A stretch of 64,000 nucleotides of DNA. It comes from Candidatus Phosphoribacter baldrii (GTDB taxonomy: Bacteria > Actinomycetota > Actinomycetes > Actinomycetales > Dermatophilaceae). The notes beneath the pieces were generated by a model. The model was not told where the DNA came from. It worked only from the letters and a program-made list of their open reading frames with translations, and ran no database searches. The stretch lies in the NCBI GenBank assembly GCA_016704565.1, contig JADIZV010000004.1:682001-746000 (forward strand), in the 5' to 3' direction. Positions 34,967 to 44,670 of the stretch are shown in pieces; the first letter of the stretch is position 1; every line of letters starts with the position of its first letter. The translations under genes were made by a program, and so were the position numbers.

Positions 34967-36640
34967 TCAGCCAGACGTGCAGATGACCTGGTCCTCGGCG
35001 TCGTACTTGGTCGTGTAGCTCTCCGTCTTGACGACCGCACCCGCCTTGCGGATGACCCGCTTCACCGTGATGTCGAAGCCGGCCACGATCGAACTCTGCG
35101 GCACACAGCCCGCGGAGCTGTCCCGGATCACCTTCCCCGGCCGCGGGTTGGTGCGGGGGCCCTCGATCGCCTCGACGTCGTAGACCTTCGTGCTCCACAT
35201 CCGGCCGTGGACCTGGCTGCCGGAGACCCACATCTGGACGAGCATCCCGTAGGGCGTCGTGTTGGTCCACTTGTTGTCGATGGTCGGCCAGTTGACCGTC
35301 GCCTCCCGGCCGGCGGGATACCGCGAGATGTAGAACGAATGCGCCTGATGCTCGGTCAACGCGACTCCTGAGAACCAGGCGAGGTTGTAGATGACGGTCG
35401 AGATCTGGGAGACCCCGCCGCCGGTCGCCTTCACCAGACGGCCGTTGAGGATCATACCGGCCTCGCGATATCCCTTGGCCGCGGTGCGCTCGCCGAGGAT
35501 GCCGTTGAGGCTGAACACCTCCCCCGGTTTGATGAGGGTGCCGTTGATCGTGTTGGCGGCCGTGGTGAGGTTGACGGTGCGATCGGGGTTGTTCGGGAAG
35601 GTTGAGTCGAAGGTCGCGACAAGCTCCTTCACACCCAGGGCCTGGGCGGCCTCGGTGGTCAACGCGGGTGCTGCCGGGACCAGGCTCAGGGCCATTCGGC
35701 GGTCGGGAGCGGTCATCGCCTTGACGAGCAGGTCGGCGGCCGGTGTCGTGTCGACCGCAACGCCTGCGACCGAGGGCCGCACGACCGGGGCGCCGCCCTC
35801 GAGCACGATCGACGCGTTCTGAGCGGGCACCACGAAGCCGCTCGTCGCCGAGACGACAACCCCACGCAGGGCCTCGGTATCCACGACCGGGGCAAGGGCC
35901 CCGGTCGCGTCAGGAACCATGGACAGGGCACCGGCATACTGCTCCGGGGTCACGGCCGCTGTCTTGTCGCCGATGACGATGGTCACCGGCCCCGACATCG
36001 CGGGGGTGGCGAAGGTGCGGACCGCGGCGTCGAGTTTGGCTTGGGTGACCTTGGGTTCGGTGACCGTCGCGTCCGCGGTCACCGACTGGACCCGAGGCCA
36101 GGCCTGGGTGATCTTGCGGGCCGCGTCATCGACGTGCAATGCCAAGCCGTTGTGGGCTGGGGTCGTCACGACCTTGCCGCCCACGAAAGACACCGTGCCG
36201 TCAACAGGCGCCGACTGCACCTTCGCGGCCTGCGCCGTCAGGGCCTCGGACAGTCGATTCTGGTCGACGTGGACCAGCAGAGGCCGCTCCGGACGGCCGC
36301 TGAGCCGGTTCCAGATGACGCTCGGGTCTACGGTGAAGCCGCTGAGTCCGGCCAGGGTCCCGGGGAGGTCCAGCGTCAGACCCGCCGTGGCAGGCTCGAG
36401 GGAGAAGGACGAGTTCGTCCCCGCGAGATCCACCCTGATCGGGGCCTTGACCTTCGCCGCGAACTCGGCCTGCAGGCGTTCCGTGGCCTGTTCGGTGGTC
36501 ATCCCGCCGACGCTGACGCCCTCGACGACCAGCGCCGCAGGAACCGCGCGGCCGGTCCACCAGGCGACCGCGAGGTAGGCGCCTGCGAGCACCACGATCG
36601 CGATCATCGACCTGGCCAGGATCCGGCCCCATTCGCGCAC
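34967..36640 (-). CDS. VanW-family protein
   Basis: 557 residues from GTG 36640 with GGAG seven bases upstream. One N-terminal membrane helix is followed by two extracellular peptidoglycan-binding type-4 repeats (first about 30-130; second about 160-330) and the VanW domain (about 360-500: FPNNPDRTVNLTTAANTINGTLIKPGEVFSLN and GGGVSQISTVIYNLAWFSGV). VanW proteins are found with vancomycin-resistance and cell-wall genes; function unproven. Codes for an envelope protein anchored facing out. Confidence 0.9.
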   Translation of the reverse strand: MREWGRILARSMIAIVVLAGAYLAVAWWTGRAVPAALVVEGVSVGGMTTEQATERLQAEFAAKVKAPIRVDLAGTNSSFSLEPATAGLTLDLPGTLAGLSGFTVDPSVIWNRLSGRPERPLLVHVDQNRLSEALTAQAAKVQSAPVDGTVSFVGGKVVTTPAHNGLALHVDDAARKITQAWPRVQSVTADATVTEPKVTQAKLDAAVRTFATPAMSGPVTIVIGDKTAAVTPEQYAGALSMVPDATGALAPVVDTEALRGVVVSATSGFVVPAQNASIVLEGGAPVVRPSVAGVAVDTTPAADLLVKAMTAPDRRMALSLVPAAPALTTEAAQALGVKELVATFDSTFPNNPDRTVNLTTAANTINGTLIKPGEVFSLNGILGERTAAKGYREAGMILNGRLVKATGGGVSQISTVIYNLAWFSGVALTEHQAHSFYISRYPAGREATVNWPTIDNKWTNTTPYGMLVQMWVSGSQVHGRMWSTKVYDVEAIEGPRTNPRPGKVIRDSSAGCVPQSSIVAGFDITVKRVIRKAGAVVKTESYTTKYDAEDQVICTSG

Positions 36641-36823
36641 GACAACACTCCTTGTCCGCAGTTGCGTCCCCCTGGCTCGGTTCGCACACGCTAACCCACG
36701 CCGGGCTTCCGGACCCGCATCCCGCATCCCGCGTTCGTGCGTCGGGTCGCGGGAGTGTTCCCGATCGCCATAGGTCTTCTCGACGACAACCCAATGTGAT
36801 CCGGAAGGGCCGACGGGCCTCCT

Positions 36824-37351
36824 TCAGTCGAGGTGACCGTATCGACCGCGGAAGAAGGTGAGAGCCGGCGGCGGGTCGTCTGCGAGGGCGAGCGACACCA
36901 CCTCGCCGACGATGATGCTGTGGTCGCCGCCGTCGTGGACCGCCGTGGTCCGGACCTCCAGCCAGGCCAGGGCGTCATCCACCAGGGCCACCTCCGTTAA
37001 CGAACTCCTATGGTGCGCAACGGGATCCAATTGACCAGCCAGCGGCCGCCCGCGCGTCGCGAGCCACGTTGCGGCACCCCGCGCAGGCGAGCCCAACACG
37101 CTCACACCCCAGTGCGTGGCGGCCAGGATGGCTTCGTGGAAGCGGGTCTCGCGCTCGACGCAGATGAGGACGAGCGGCGGGGCCAAAGACACCGAGGTGA
37201 GCGAGTTGGCCGTCATCGCGTGGTCGGCGCCGTCGACGACGCAGGTCACCACCGTCACGCCAGTGGCGAATCGCCCCAGCACCGCCCGGAACCGCGCCTG
37301 GTCCACCGGTTCACCCATCGGGTATGCCGCGTCGGCACCCACGGAAGTCAC
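36824..37351 (-). CDS. Flavin reductase-like (split-barrel FMN-binding) protein
   Basis: 175 residues if the GTG at 37351 (GTGA overlap with the mshB stop) is used; an internal ATG at 37318 would give 164. RFATGVTVVTC, HAMTANSLTSVSLAPPLVLICV and HSIIVGEVVSLAL are characteristic of the flavin reductase domain in two-component monooxygenases. It reduces FMN with NAD(P)H or binds it in related redox enzymes. The 4-bp overlap with mshB implies translational coupling. Confidence 0.85.
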   Translation of the reverse strand: MTSVGADAAYPMGEPVDQARFRAVLGRFATGVTVVTCVVDGADHAMTANSLTSVSLAPPLVLICVERETRFHEAILAATHWGVSVLGSPARGAATWLATRGRPLAGQLDPVAHHRSSLTEVALVDDALAWLEVRTTAVHDGGDHSIIVGEVVSLALADDPPPALTFFRGRYGHLD

Positions 37352-38229
37352 GGAGCACCCACGAGGAGACCGTCGAACCACAGCTCACTCGCGGGCGGCA
37401 GTCGGTCCCCACTGGCTGGGTCGAGCCGGACGAAGGCCTCCCGGCCCGAGAGCCGTGCCGCGATGCTGTTGGACAGGGCGTAGTAGCCGTCGTGAACACT
37501 CACCTGGGTGCGGTGGGCAGCCAACGCCGACTCCTGACGCTCCCGGGCCGCATCGTCGATGACGACATGCGTGACGACGTCGTCGTCGACGACCGAGACG
37601 GCATACGGCTCAGCCGAGCCAGGCACCTGCAGACCGGCCTGAGGTGGCACGTGCTCGGCGAGCCACCGGCGGTCGTCGTCAACCCACGATCGGGGGGTGA
37701 CGATCTCGAAGAAGTGGGCCGGACGCTCGTGCGGCTGCAATCGCTCCAGCGCTGCCTCGACGGCGCGGCGCGTCTGGATGTGGTCCGGATGGCCATACCC
37801 GCCCTCGCGGTCGTAGGTCACCACGACGTCCGGTCGGCGATCGCGCAGGTATGCCGCCACCACGCTCGCGACCTCGGCCACGTCGGCAGCCGCGAAGGCC
37901 CGCGGATGGTGGGCGGACGGCATACCGGCCATGCCGGAGTCGCGCCAGCGCGGCGTCAGGTGACGGTCCCCGAAGGCCCCAAGGAAGGTATGCCGCGCCC
38001 CCAACCGGGCGATCGCTGTGGCGAGCTCACCCCGGCGGAACGGGCCGAGGGCGCCGTCCGGGTCGGCGGTGAGGGGCGCGAGCTCGGGCGGGATGACCTC
38101 GCCCTCCTCACCAAGGGTGGCCGTGAGCACCTCGACGTCGTGGCCCCTCAAGACGTAGTGCGCAATGGCAACACCGGTGGCCAGGGTCTCGTCGTCGGGA
38201 TGGGCGTGGACGAAGAGCAGACGAGCCAT
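37348..38229 (-). CDS. mshB: Mycothiol deacetylase MshB
   Basis: 293 residues. LmbE/PIG-L deacetylase motif HAHPDDE (zinc ligands) near residue 8-14 and a second REGGYGHPDHIQ motif around 140. Hydrolyses N-acetyl from GlcNAc-Ins in mycothiol synthesis. The start overlaps the oppF stop (ATGA), so it is translated from the same message as the oligopeptide importer. A flavin reductase gene follows with another 4-bp overlap. Mycothiol deacetylase is assigned over mycothiol conjugate amidase by length and synteny with typA-lpqW-mshB in mycobacteria. Confidence 0.9.
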   Translation of the reverse strand: MARLLFVHAHPDDETLATGVAIAHYVLRGHDVEVLTATLGEEGEVIPPELAPLTADPDGALGPFRRGELATAIARLGARHTFLGAFGDRHLTPRWRDSGMAGMPSAHHPRAFAAADVAEVASVVAAYLRDRRPDVVVTYDREGGYGHPDHIQTRRAVEAALERLQPHERPAHFFEIVTPRSWVDDDRRWLAEHVPPQAGLQVPGSAEPYAVSVVDDDVVTHVVIDDAARERQESALAAHRTQVSVHDGYYALSNSIAARLSGREAFVRLDPASGDRLPPASELWFDGLLVGAP

Positions 38230-39296
38230 CAGAGAACGGCACGTTCCTCGGGGAAGTGACAGGCGACGCGATGTCCTGGGGTGAGCTCGATCGGCTCTGG
38301 CACCTCGGCGGCACAACGGTCCTGTGCCTTGGGGCACCGGGTCCGGAAGACGCAGCCACTGGGCGGGTTCTGCGGGCTGGGCAGGTCGCCCTTGAGCAGG
38401 ATCCGGGCCTTGCGCTGGCTCTTGTCGGGGTCGGGGACCGGGACGGCGGACAGCAAGGCGTGGGTGTAGGGGTGCCGGGGCGACTCGTAGAGCTCGTCGC
38501 GGTCGGCCTCTTCCATGATCTTGCCGAGGTACATGACCACGACCCGGTCGGCGATGTGCCGGACGACCGACAGGTCGTGCGCGATGAAGACGTAGGCGAG
38601 GTTCTGCTCCTGCTGGATGTCCTCAAGGAGGTTGACGACCTGGGCCTGGATCGAGACGTCCAGCGCCGACACCGGCTCGTCACACACGATGAGCTTGGGC
38701 TGCAGGGCGATGGCCCGGGCGACCCCGATGCGTTGGCGCTGGCCGCCGGAGAACTCGTGCGGATAGCGGTTGTAATGCTCGGGGTTGAGACCCACCCGGG
38801 CCATGAGCTCTTGGACCGTCTTGCGGGTGCCACCCTCTGGGGTGATCCGTTGGATGTCGAAGGGCGCGGCGATGATCGACCCGATGGTTTGGCGCGGGTT
38901 GAGCGAGCCGTAGGGGTCCTGGAAGATCATTTGCATCTCACGGCGCAGGACTCGCAGGTCGTCACCGCTCACGTGGGTGATGTCGCGCCCCTGGAACTCG
39001 ATCGTCCCCGCTGTCGGCTCCAACAACCGCAGCAACGTCCGTCCGGCCGTTGACTTGCCGCACCCGGACTCGCCCACGAGCCCGAGGGTTTCCCCACGGT
39101 TGACGTGGAACGAGACCCCGTCGACCGCGCGAACCGGGTTGTCCGGACGCTTGACGAGGGTTTGGCGGAACTGCGGGAAGTGTTTGGTCAGCCCGGTCAC
39201 CCGCAGCAGCGGCTCGATGCTGTCGTGCGTCCCGGCGCGCCCCACCGCTGCGCTGGCCGGGTTCGTCGAGGCCGCTGGGGTGGTGTCGGTCGTCAT
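38229..39296 (-). CDS. Oligopeptide ABC transporter ATPase, OppF-type
   Basis: 355 residues from ATG 39296 with GGAGGAG upstream. Walker A GESGCGKSTAGRTLL, signature LSGGQRQRIGVARA-type (EFSGGQRQRIGVARAIALQ), Walker B LIVCDEPVSALD and the C-terminal Opp domain with CVFRTRCPKAQDRC, a Cys cluster typical of OppF/DppF that holds a 4Fe-4S cluster in some members. Pairs with the OppD-type ATPase encoded just upstream. Confidence 0.94.
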   Translation of the reverse strand: MTTDTTPAASTNPASAAVGRAGTHDSIEPLLRVTGLTKHFPQFRQTLVKRPDNPVRAVDGVSFHVNRGETLGLVGESGCGKSTAGRTLLRLLEPTAGTIEFQGRDITHVSGDDLRVLRREMQMIFQDPYGSLNPRQTIGSIIAAPFDIQRITPEGGTRKTVQELMARVGLNPEHYNRYPHEFSGGQRQRIGVARAIALQPKLIVCDEPVSALDVSIQAQVVNLLEDIQQEQNLAYVFIAHDLSVVRHIADRVVVMYLGKIMEEADRDELYESPRHPYTHALLSAVPVPDPDKSQRKARILLKGDLPSPQNPPSGCVFRTRCPKAQDRCAAEVPEPIELTPGHRVACHFPEERAVL

Positions 39297-39313
39297 GGGT
39301 GCTCCTCCCGCGG

Positions 39314-40417
39314 TCACAGCAGCGGCTTGACGTCGGCGGCGAACAGCTCAGCCCGTCGGGACTGGGCCAGGTGGCAGCGGACGACATGGTCGGGTCCCGT
39401 GCCGAGCAGGTCTGGCACCTGGGTGCGGCACGCGTCGCCGGCGACCTCAGCGGCATACCGGCAACGCGGGTGGAACGCGCATCCCGGCGGGATGTTGATG
39501 AGCGACGGCGGGTTGCCCGGGACGGGGTTGAGGCGCGCTGAGCGGACCCGGTCCAGCCGTGGCATCGACGACAACAGGCCCCAGGCGTAGGGGTGTTCGG
39601 GGCGGTAGAAGACGTCGTTGACCGGGCCGTATTCCACGGCCTTGCCGCCATACATGACCAGGATGTCGTTGGCCATCTCGGCAACAACGCCCAGGTCGTG
39701 GGTGATCATGATGATCGCCGAGCCGAACTCCTGCTGCAGCTTGCGCATCAGGTCGAGGATCTGGGCCTGGACGGTGACATCGAGCGCGGTCGTCGGCTCG
39801 TCGGCGATGAGCAGGCTCGGGTCGTTGGCCAGCGACATGGCGATCATCGCCCGCTGGCGCATACCGCCGGAGAACTCGTGCGGGTATTGGTCGACGCGGC
39901 GAGTCGGGTTGGGGATACCGACCAGACCGAGCAGGTCGACGGCGCGGGCTTTGGCTGCCGACTTCGACGTGTCGGAGTGGTGCACCCGGATCGCTTCGAC
40001 GATCTGCGACCCGATCGTGTAGTAGGGGTGCAGGGCCGACAGCGGGTCCTGGAAGATCATCGCCATCTTGTTGCCACGCAGCTCGCGCATCCGCTCGTCG
40101 GAGACCGTCATGAGGTCTTCGCCGTCCAGCCAGATCTGCCCGGAGGCCCGGGCGCGGGTGCGACGATGCAGCCCGAGGATGCCCTGGCTGGTCACCGACT
40201 TCCCCGAGCCGGACTCACCGACGATGCCGATGGTCTTGCCGCGCTCAAGCTTGAAGGTCAGCCCATCGACGGCCTTGACCAACCCGTCGTCGGTCGGGAA
40301 GTGCACTTTGAGGTCACGGACATCGAGGTATGCCGTCTTCTCGCCGGCGGCTTTCGCCGACGGCGCCGCGGGCGAAGGCGCCGCACCAGCAGTCGAATGT
40401 GCAGAGGTGTCGGTCAT
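39314..40417 (-). CDS. Oligopeptide ABC transporter ATPase, OppD-type
   Basis: 367 residues with a long Ala/Pro/Ser-rich N-terminus (about 1-30). Walker A GESGSGKSVTSQGIL, signature EFSGGMRQRAMIAMSLA, Walker B LLIADEPTTALD and a C-terminal CAFHPRCRYAAEVAGDACRT cluster as in OppD/DppD. It lies 2 bp downstream of the permease and 17 bp upstream of the OppF-type ATPase. Confidence 0.94.
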   Translation of the reverse strand: MTDTSAHSTAGAAPSPAAPSAKAAGEKTAYLDVRDLKVHFPTDDGLVKAVDGLTFKLERGKTIGIVGESGSGKSVTSQGILGLHRRTRARASGQIWLDGEDLMTVSDERMRELRGNKMAMIFQDPLSALHPYYTIGSQIVEAIRVHHSDTSKSAAKARAVDLLGLVGIPNPTRRVDQYPHEFSGGMRQRAMIAMSLANDPSLLIADEPTTALDVTVQAQILDLMRKLQQEFGSAIIMITHDLGVVAEMANDILVMYGGKAVEYGPVNDVFYRPEHPYAWGLLSSMPRLDRVRSARLNPVPGNPPSLINIPPGCAFHPRCRYAAEVAGDACRTQVPDLLGTGPDHVVRCHLAQSRRAELFAADVKPLL

Positions 40418-40419
40418 GG

Positions 40420-41433
40420 TCAGGACATCCTCACCCGTGGGTCGATGACGCCGTAGAGGACGTCGACAACAAGGTTGGCGACGACGATGAAGAAGGAAGC
40501 CACCACGACGACCGCCACGATGACCGGCAGGTCGGTGTTGGTGATGGCCTGGATCGAGGTCCAGCCCAGCCCTCGGAAGCTGAAGACCTGTTCACTGATG
40601 ATCGCGCCGCCCAGCAGACCACCGAGGTCCAAGCCGGCTGCGGTGACGATGGGGGTCAGTGCTGCCCGCAACCCGTGCCGACGGACGACCACCGACTCCT
40701 TGACGCCCTTGGCGCGAGCCGTCCGGATGTAGTCCTCGGCCATCGTCTCCAACATGTAGGCCCGGGTGAGCCGGACGTAGGAGGCACCGAAGATCGCCGC
40801 GAGGGTGACTGACGGGAGCATGATGCTCTGCGCCCAGAGTCCAAGGCCCTCGGAGGGTGGGACGAAGTTGGGGATCGGCCACAACTGCCACTTGATCGCC
40901 ACGAAGACCAAGAGCAACTGGCCGATGAAGAAGCTCGGCAACGAATAGCCCACGAGCGAGATGCCGACCAGAAGCCGGTCGATCCACCGCCCTCGGTTGA
41001 GCGCCGCGATGATGCCGAGGAACACCCCGGAGGTGATCCACAGGATGAACGCACCCAGGGCGATCGATGCCGTGATCGGCAGACCGTCCTTGATGATCTC
41101 GGTGACCGACTTTGCCTGGCGCTGGGAGTAGCCCAGGCAGGGGGCCTCGCAGGTGAAGATGGTCTGGGGGGCCCGGGCCTTCTGCTCGGGATCGTCGGGG
41201 AAGTCCCGCGCGACGAACAGGCCCTTGACGAAGTTGGCGTACTGCACGGTGATGGGCTTGTCGAAGCCCAACAACTTGCGGTTGCCCTCGATGACCTGTG
41301 GGGTGCAGTTCTTGGCACAGGTCAGGCTGGCCGGATCGACGGGGGAGGCGAAGAAGACGAGGAACGTCGTCATGCTGATGATGAAGAGCATGACGACGAC
41401 TGAGACCAGCCGCCTGATGATGTAGAAGAACAT
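40420..41433 (-). CDS. Oligopeptide ABC transporter permease, OppB-type
   Basis: 337 residues with six membrane segments and the MetI-like EAA loop (RTARAKGVKESVVVRRHGLRAALTPIVTAAG). A long extracellular loop between the first two helices carries four Cys residues (LTCAKNCTPQV, ICF-type TCEAPCL), suggesting a disulfide. Partner of the OppC-type permease. A 15-bp perfect hairpin separates it from the binding-protein gene upstream, which may lower expression of the permeases relative to the binding protein. Confidence 0.93.
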   Translation of the reverse strand: MFFYIIRRLVSVVVMLFIISMTTFLVFFASPVDPASLTCAKNCTPQVIEGNRKLLGFDKPITVQYANFVKGLFVARDFPDDPEQKARAPQTIFTCEAPCLGYSQRQAKSVTEIIKDGLPITASIALGAFILWITSGVFLGIIAALNRGRWIDRLLVGISLVGYSLPSFFIGQLLLVFVAIKWQLWPIPNFVPPSEGLGLWAQSIMLPSVTLAAIFGASYVRLTRAYMLETMAEDYIRTARAKGVKESVVVRRHGLRAALTPIVTAAGLDLGGLLGGAIISEQVFSFRGLGWTSIQAITNTDLPVIVAVVVVASFFIVVANLVVDVLYGVIDPRVRMS

Positions 41434-41487
41434 GTCTCAGGGCACCGCGTGGGTGCGCTCACCCTTCCTCTCGGTCCGGGGGCCGAC

Positions 41488-41518
41488 TGTGCCGGGCGGG
41501 AGACTCCCGCCCGGCACA
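41488..41518 (-). terminator. Very stable hairpin between oppA-type and oppB-type genes
   Basis: TGTGCCGGGCGGGAG and CTCCCGCCCGGCACA are perfect complements around a single A. It lies downstream of the binding-protein gene and 50 bp upstream of the permease; a partial terminator or processing hairpin that protects the binding-protein mRNA is likely. Confidence 0.75.
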
Positions 41519-41582
41519 GCGGCATACAGCTTCGTCACCACCGTCGACTGCGACGGCGAGACGCGCGGCTAGTTCCGCGTGG

Positions 41583-43316
41583 CTACTTCACAGCGATGTT
41601 CGCCAGGTCGGCGTAGCCGCCGAACTGGGTGTTGACCTCGAAGTTCTTCACGGACGAGCCGTAGAGGAAGGTGAACTTCTGGTTGACCAGCGGGATGACA
41701 CCGCCGTCCTTGGAGATCATCTCGTCGATGTCGGCCCAGGCCTTCTCACGGGCGACCGGGTCGGCGATGAGGTAGGCCGCGTCGATGGCCTTGTTGACGG
41801 CCTCGCTGTTGTAGTAGCCGTAGTCCTGGTTCGTGCTCGTCGGCGTGAGGTTGATCCGGCCGTCGAACAGCGGCGGGATGTCCGTCGAGCCCGAGGGCCA
41901 GTCAGCACCCCAGCTGGCGAAGAACGCGTCCTTGGCCTTCATGGCCGGGCTGGAGATGGTCCGGTAGTACTTGTCGGTGACACCCTCGAGCGTCACGTTG
42001 AAGCCGGCCTTGTCCCACGTCTCCTTCAGCGCCGAGAACGCCTTGTCACGCGTCGGGGTCTTGCGGTAGACGACGGTGATGTTGACCGGCATCGCGACGC
42101 CAGCCTCGGTGAGGACCTTCTTGGCACCCTCGGGGTCACCAGCGGTCGGCGCACCGAACGGGTTGTAGTCCTTGTAGCAGGCCAGGACCTTGTTGCAGAT
42201 CGCGTAGGTCGGGACCATGACCGACGGGCCACCGTTGGCCGTGATGTAGGCGTCGCGGTTGGTCGACATCGCGAAGGCCTGACGGACCTTCGGGTTGGAC
42301 ATCGCGGCGCTGGTCATGTTCGGCTGGATGTAGTCGACATACGGAGCCGGGACGTTGGCCATCCGCTTGTCGGCACCCGGGGTGCTGGCGATGGTCGGGA
42401 GGACCGACGGAGGTGCGCTACCGAAGGTGATGGCGGTCTTGTCGTCGCCACCGTCGGCGAGCAGGCGCTGGTAGACGGTCTCGCCCGCGATGCCTTCGAC
42501 GTCAACGATCTTGTCGGGGTAGGCCTTGCGGATCGGGTCGGTCGCCGCGTCCCAGTTGGGGTTGCGGACCCAGGTGCCACCCTTGGCCGGGTCGAACGTG
42601 CCCTCAAGCATGTAGGGCCCGTTGGAGAACGGCGCGAACAGGCTCTTGTCGGCCTTGTCCTGCGCCTTCGGGAACGGGGCGAAGATGCCGAGCGCGGCCG
42701 TCGCCTGGTTGAAGTCGGCCCACGGAGTCTTGAACTTGAGGGTCAGCGTCTGCCCGCTGCAGGACACTGCCTTGTCGTAGAGGTCCTGGCCGGTGCCCTT
42801 GTAGGGGCCCTTGTAGGACGAGGTGCCGTCAGCGTCGGTCGGGATGTCGAGGAACTGCAGCGTGTAGGTCGGGCCGTTGGAGATCAGGTCCGTGGCAAAC
42901 GTGCGCGAACCGCCGTACTTGACGTCCTCACAGGTGACCTTGCTGCCGTCCTGCCACTTGGCGTTGTCGACGATGGTGAACTTCCACGTCTTGCCGCCGT
43001 CGGACATGGTGCCGAGGTCGGTCGCCAGGTCCGGAACCAGCTTGGCGTTCGCCCCCGGCGAGTAGCTGGTGAGGTAGCGCATGTAGACCCGGTTGGCGGT
43101 CTGCAAGTCAGCGCCGACGTAGGACTGCTGGACGTCGAGTCCGTTGTGCGGGCCCAGGTTGAGGATGTAGAGGGTTCCCCCCTTCGCGGCCGCCGCAGCC
43201 GATGCGGTCGTGGTGGCCCCGCTGCCCGTGGAAGAGCTCCCGCTGCAAGCGGCGGCCGTCAGGGCCACCACCGCACCGAGGGCGACGGTGGTCGCGCCCT
43301 TCATCGTGCGCATCAT
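41583..43316 (-). CDS. Peptide-binding lipoprotein of an ABC importer (family 5)
   Basis: 577 residues. Lipobox TAAACSGSS after a short signal peptide, with GGAG upstream of the ATG at 43316. Solute-binding family 5 features include the LPTIASTPGADKRMANV, QPNMTSAAMSNPKVRQAFAMSTNRDAYI and WGADWPSGSTDIPPLFDG blocks. Mature protein begins with Ser/Gly/Thr-rich linker. Homologous over most of its length to the LpqW-like protein encoded upstream. Binds peptides or other ligands for the permease; ligand unknown. Confidence 0.92.
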   Translation of the reverse strand: MMRTMKGATTVALGAVVALTAAACSGSSSTGSGATTTASAAAAAKGGTLYILNLGPHNGLDVQQSYVGADLQTANRVYMRYLTSYSPGANAKLVPDLATDLGTMSDGGKTWKFTIVDNAKWQDGSKVTCEDVKYGGSRTFATDLISNGPTYTLQFLDIPTDADGTSSYKGPYKGTGQDLYDKAVSCSGQTLTLKFKTPWADFNQATAALGIFAPFPKAQDKADKSLFAPFSNGPYMLEGTFDPAKGGTWVRNPNWDAATDPIRKAYPDKIVDVEGIAGETVYQRLLADGGDDKTAITFGSAPPSVLPTIASTPGADKRMANVPAPYVDYIQPNMTSAAMSNPKVRQAFAMSTNRDAYITANGGPSVMVPTYAICNKVLACYKDYNPFGAPTAGDPEGAKKVLTEAGVAMPVNITVVYRKTPTRDKAFSALKETWDKAGFNVTLEGVTDKYYRTISSPAMKAKDAFFASWGADWPSGSTDIPPLFDGRINLTPTSTNQDYGYYNSEAVNKAIDAAYLIADPVAREKAWADIDEMISKDGGVIPLVNQKFTFLYGSSVKNFEVNTQFGGYADLANIAVK

Positions 43317-43400
43317 GCGTTCTCCTTGTCGTACTTTCCGTCGCAGGTTCTGCGAAGGGGCTTCGGTTCACGACGGACGTCGTGAACCATCACTCATCGG

Positions 43401-43414
43401 CCCCGTTGTCGGGG
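43401..43414 (-). terminator. Short hairpin after the oppC-type gene region
   Basis: CCCCG and CGGGG with a TTGT loop in the 163-bp gap between the oppC-type and oppA-type genes; also one GTATGCCG octamer near 43460. Weak evidence. Confidence 0.3.
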
Positions 43415-43479
43415 ACGATCAGCATGGGTGCGGCTGAGTGCGTCGTGAGGGACGCGCCCGTATGCCGCGAGGTCGCCGA

Positions 43480-44532
43480 TCACTGGCGGCCGGCTTTCGG
43501 GTCGAGGGCGTCGCGCAAACCGTCGCCCAAGAGGTTGAAGGACAGGACGAGCAGGAAGACCGTCACGCCCGGGAAGAAGAAGTAGGCCGGATCCGGAAGG
43601 GCATAGGCCACGGTGTCGTTGAGGATGGCGCCCAGGGAGGCCGTGGGCGGGTTGAGACCGACACCGAGGAAGCCAAGGGCGGCTTCCGCCGAGATGTTCG
43701 CCGGGAGCACCAACGTCGTGTAGACCAACAGGGGCGCCCACAGGTGCGGCAACAGCTCCTTGAAGTAGATCCGGCCCCGGCGAGCTCCGAGAGAGCGAGC
43801 CGCCTCGACGAACTCACGCTCACGCAGCGACAGAACCTGGCCACGAATGATTCGCGCGAAGAACGGGAACCCGAAGAAGCCGAGGACGAGCACCATGAAG
43901 GCGATCTTCGGCGGGGGCGCGCTGGAGGGTTGCCCCATGAGGGAGGCGATCCGGTCGACGAGGACCGCCTGCAGGGACAGCAGCATGAGGGTGCTCGGGA
44001 AGGACAACACCAGATCCATGAACCGGCTGAGCAACCAGTCGATCCGGCCTCCGGCGAAGCCAGAGATGATCCCGATGATCGTGCCGACGACGACCGAGAA
44101 GATCGTGGCCAACAGGGCGACCGTCAGGGAGGTCGTCATTCCGGTGATGATGCGGGAGAGCAGGTCTCGACCGGTGCCCGGCTCAACACCCAGCCAGTGC
44201 GACGCCGAGACCCCACCCATGAAGCCCTCAGGCATCGAACCCAGCCCCTGGACGAGCTCGGGGTGGGTCTGATCTGGGTTGAGAATGCCGACCTTCGCAA
44301 GCAGCGGAGCGATAGCGGCCAAGACGACGAAGAAGACGGACGCACCGAAGGCGACCATCGTCACCCGGTCCTGCCGAAGACGGCGACGAACGATCTCCCA
44401 CGGGCTTCGGCCCTTGATGGCGACTGCGCCGTCGACTGCCGCAGAGTCAACTGTCGTGTCGACCTCGGCGACGGCTGCACCGACTCCCGACGGGCCCGAG
44501 GGCGGCTCGACCTGACCCGGCGCGTTAGTCAT
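43480..44532 (-). CDS. Oligopeptide ABC transporter permease, OppC-type
   Basis: 350 residues from ATG 44532, with AGGAAGGA about ten bases upstream. About 60 residues of acidic N-terminus precede the first membrane helix (MVAFGASVFFVVLAAIAPLL), then a periplasmic loop and five more helices. EAA loop: EFVEAARSLGARRGRIYFKELLPHLWAPLLVYTTLVLPANISAEAALGFLGVGLNPP. Order on this strand is LpqW-like, OppC, OppA, OppB, OppD, OppF, MshB, flavin reductase; the usual B-C adjacency is broken by the binding-protein gene. Confidence 0.93.
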   Translation of the reverse strand: MTNAPGQVEPPSGPSGVGAAVAEVDTTVDSAAVDGAVAIKGRSPWEIVRRRLRQDRVTMVAFGASVFFVVLAAIAPLLAKVGILNPDQTHPELVQGLGSMPEGFMGGVSASHWLGVEPGTGRDLLSRIITGMTTSLTVALLATIFSVVVGTIIGIISGFAGGRIDWLLSRFMDLVLSFPSTLMLLSLQAVLVDRIASLMGQPSSAPPPKIAFMVLVLGFFGFPFFARIIRGQVLSLREREFVEAARSLGARRGRIYFKELLPHLWAPLLVYTTLVLPANISAEAALGFLGVGLNPPTASLGAILNDTVAYALPDPAYFFFPGVTVFLLVLSFNLLGDGLRDALDPKAGRQ

Positions 44533-44670
44533 CGGCAGCACGTCCTTCCTGGTCAACCTTGAGGACCGCGAAATCCTGCGGAACGGGGCCACCCTAGCCC
44601 GCTTCACCGGGGTGTGTGGCCGACCTCACGGCACGTTTTCCGGATCGTGACCTCCGATCCAGGAGCCGAC

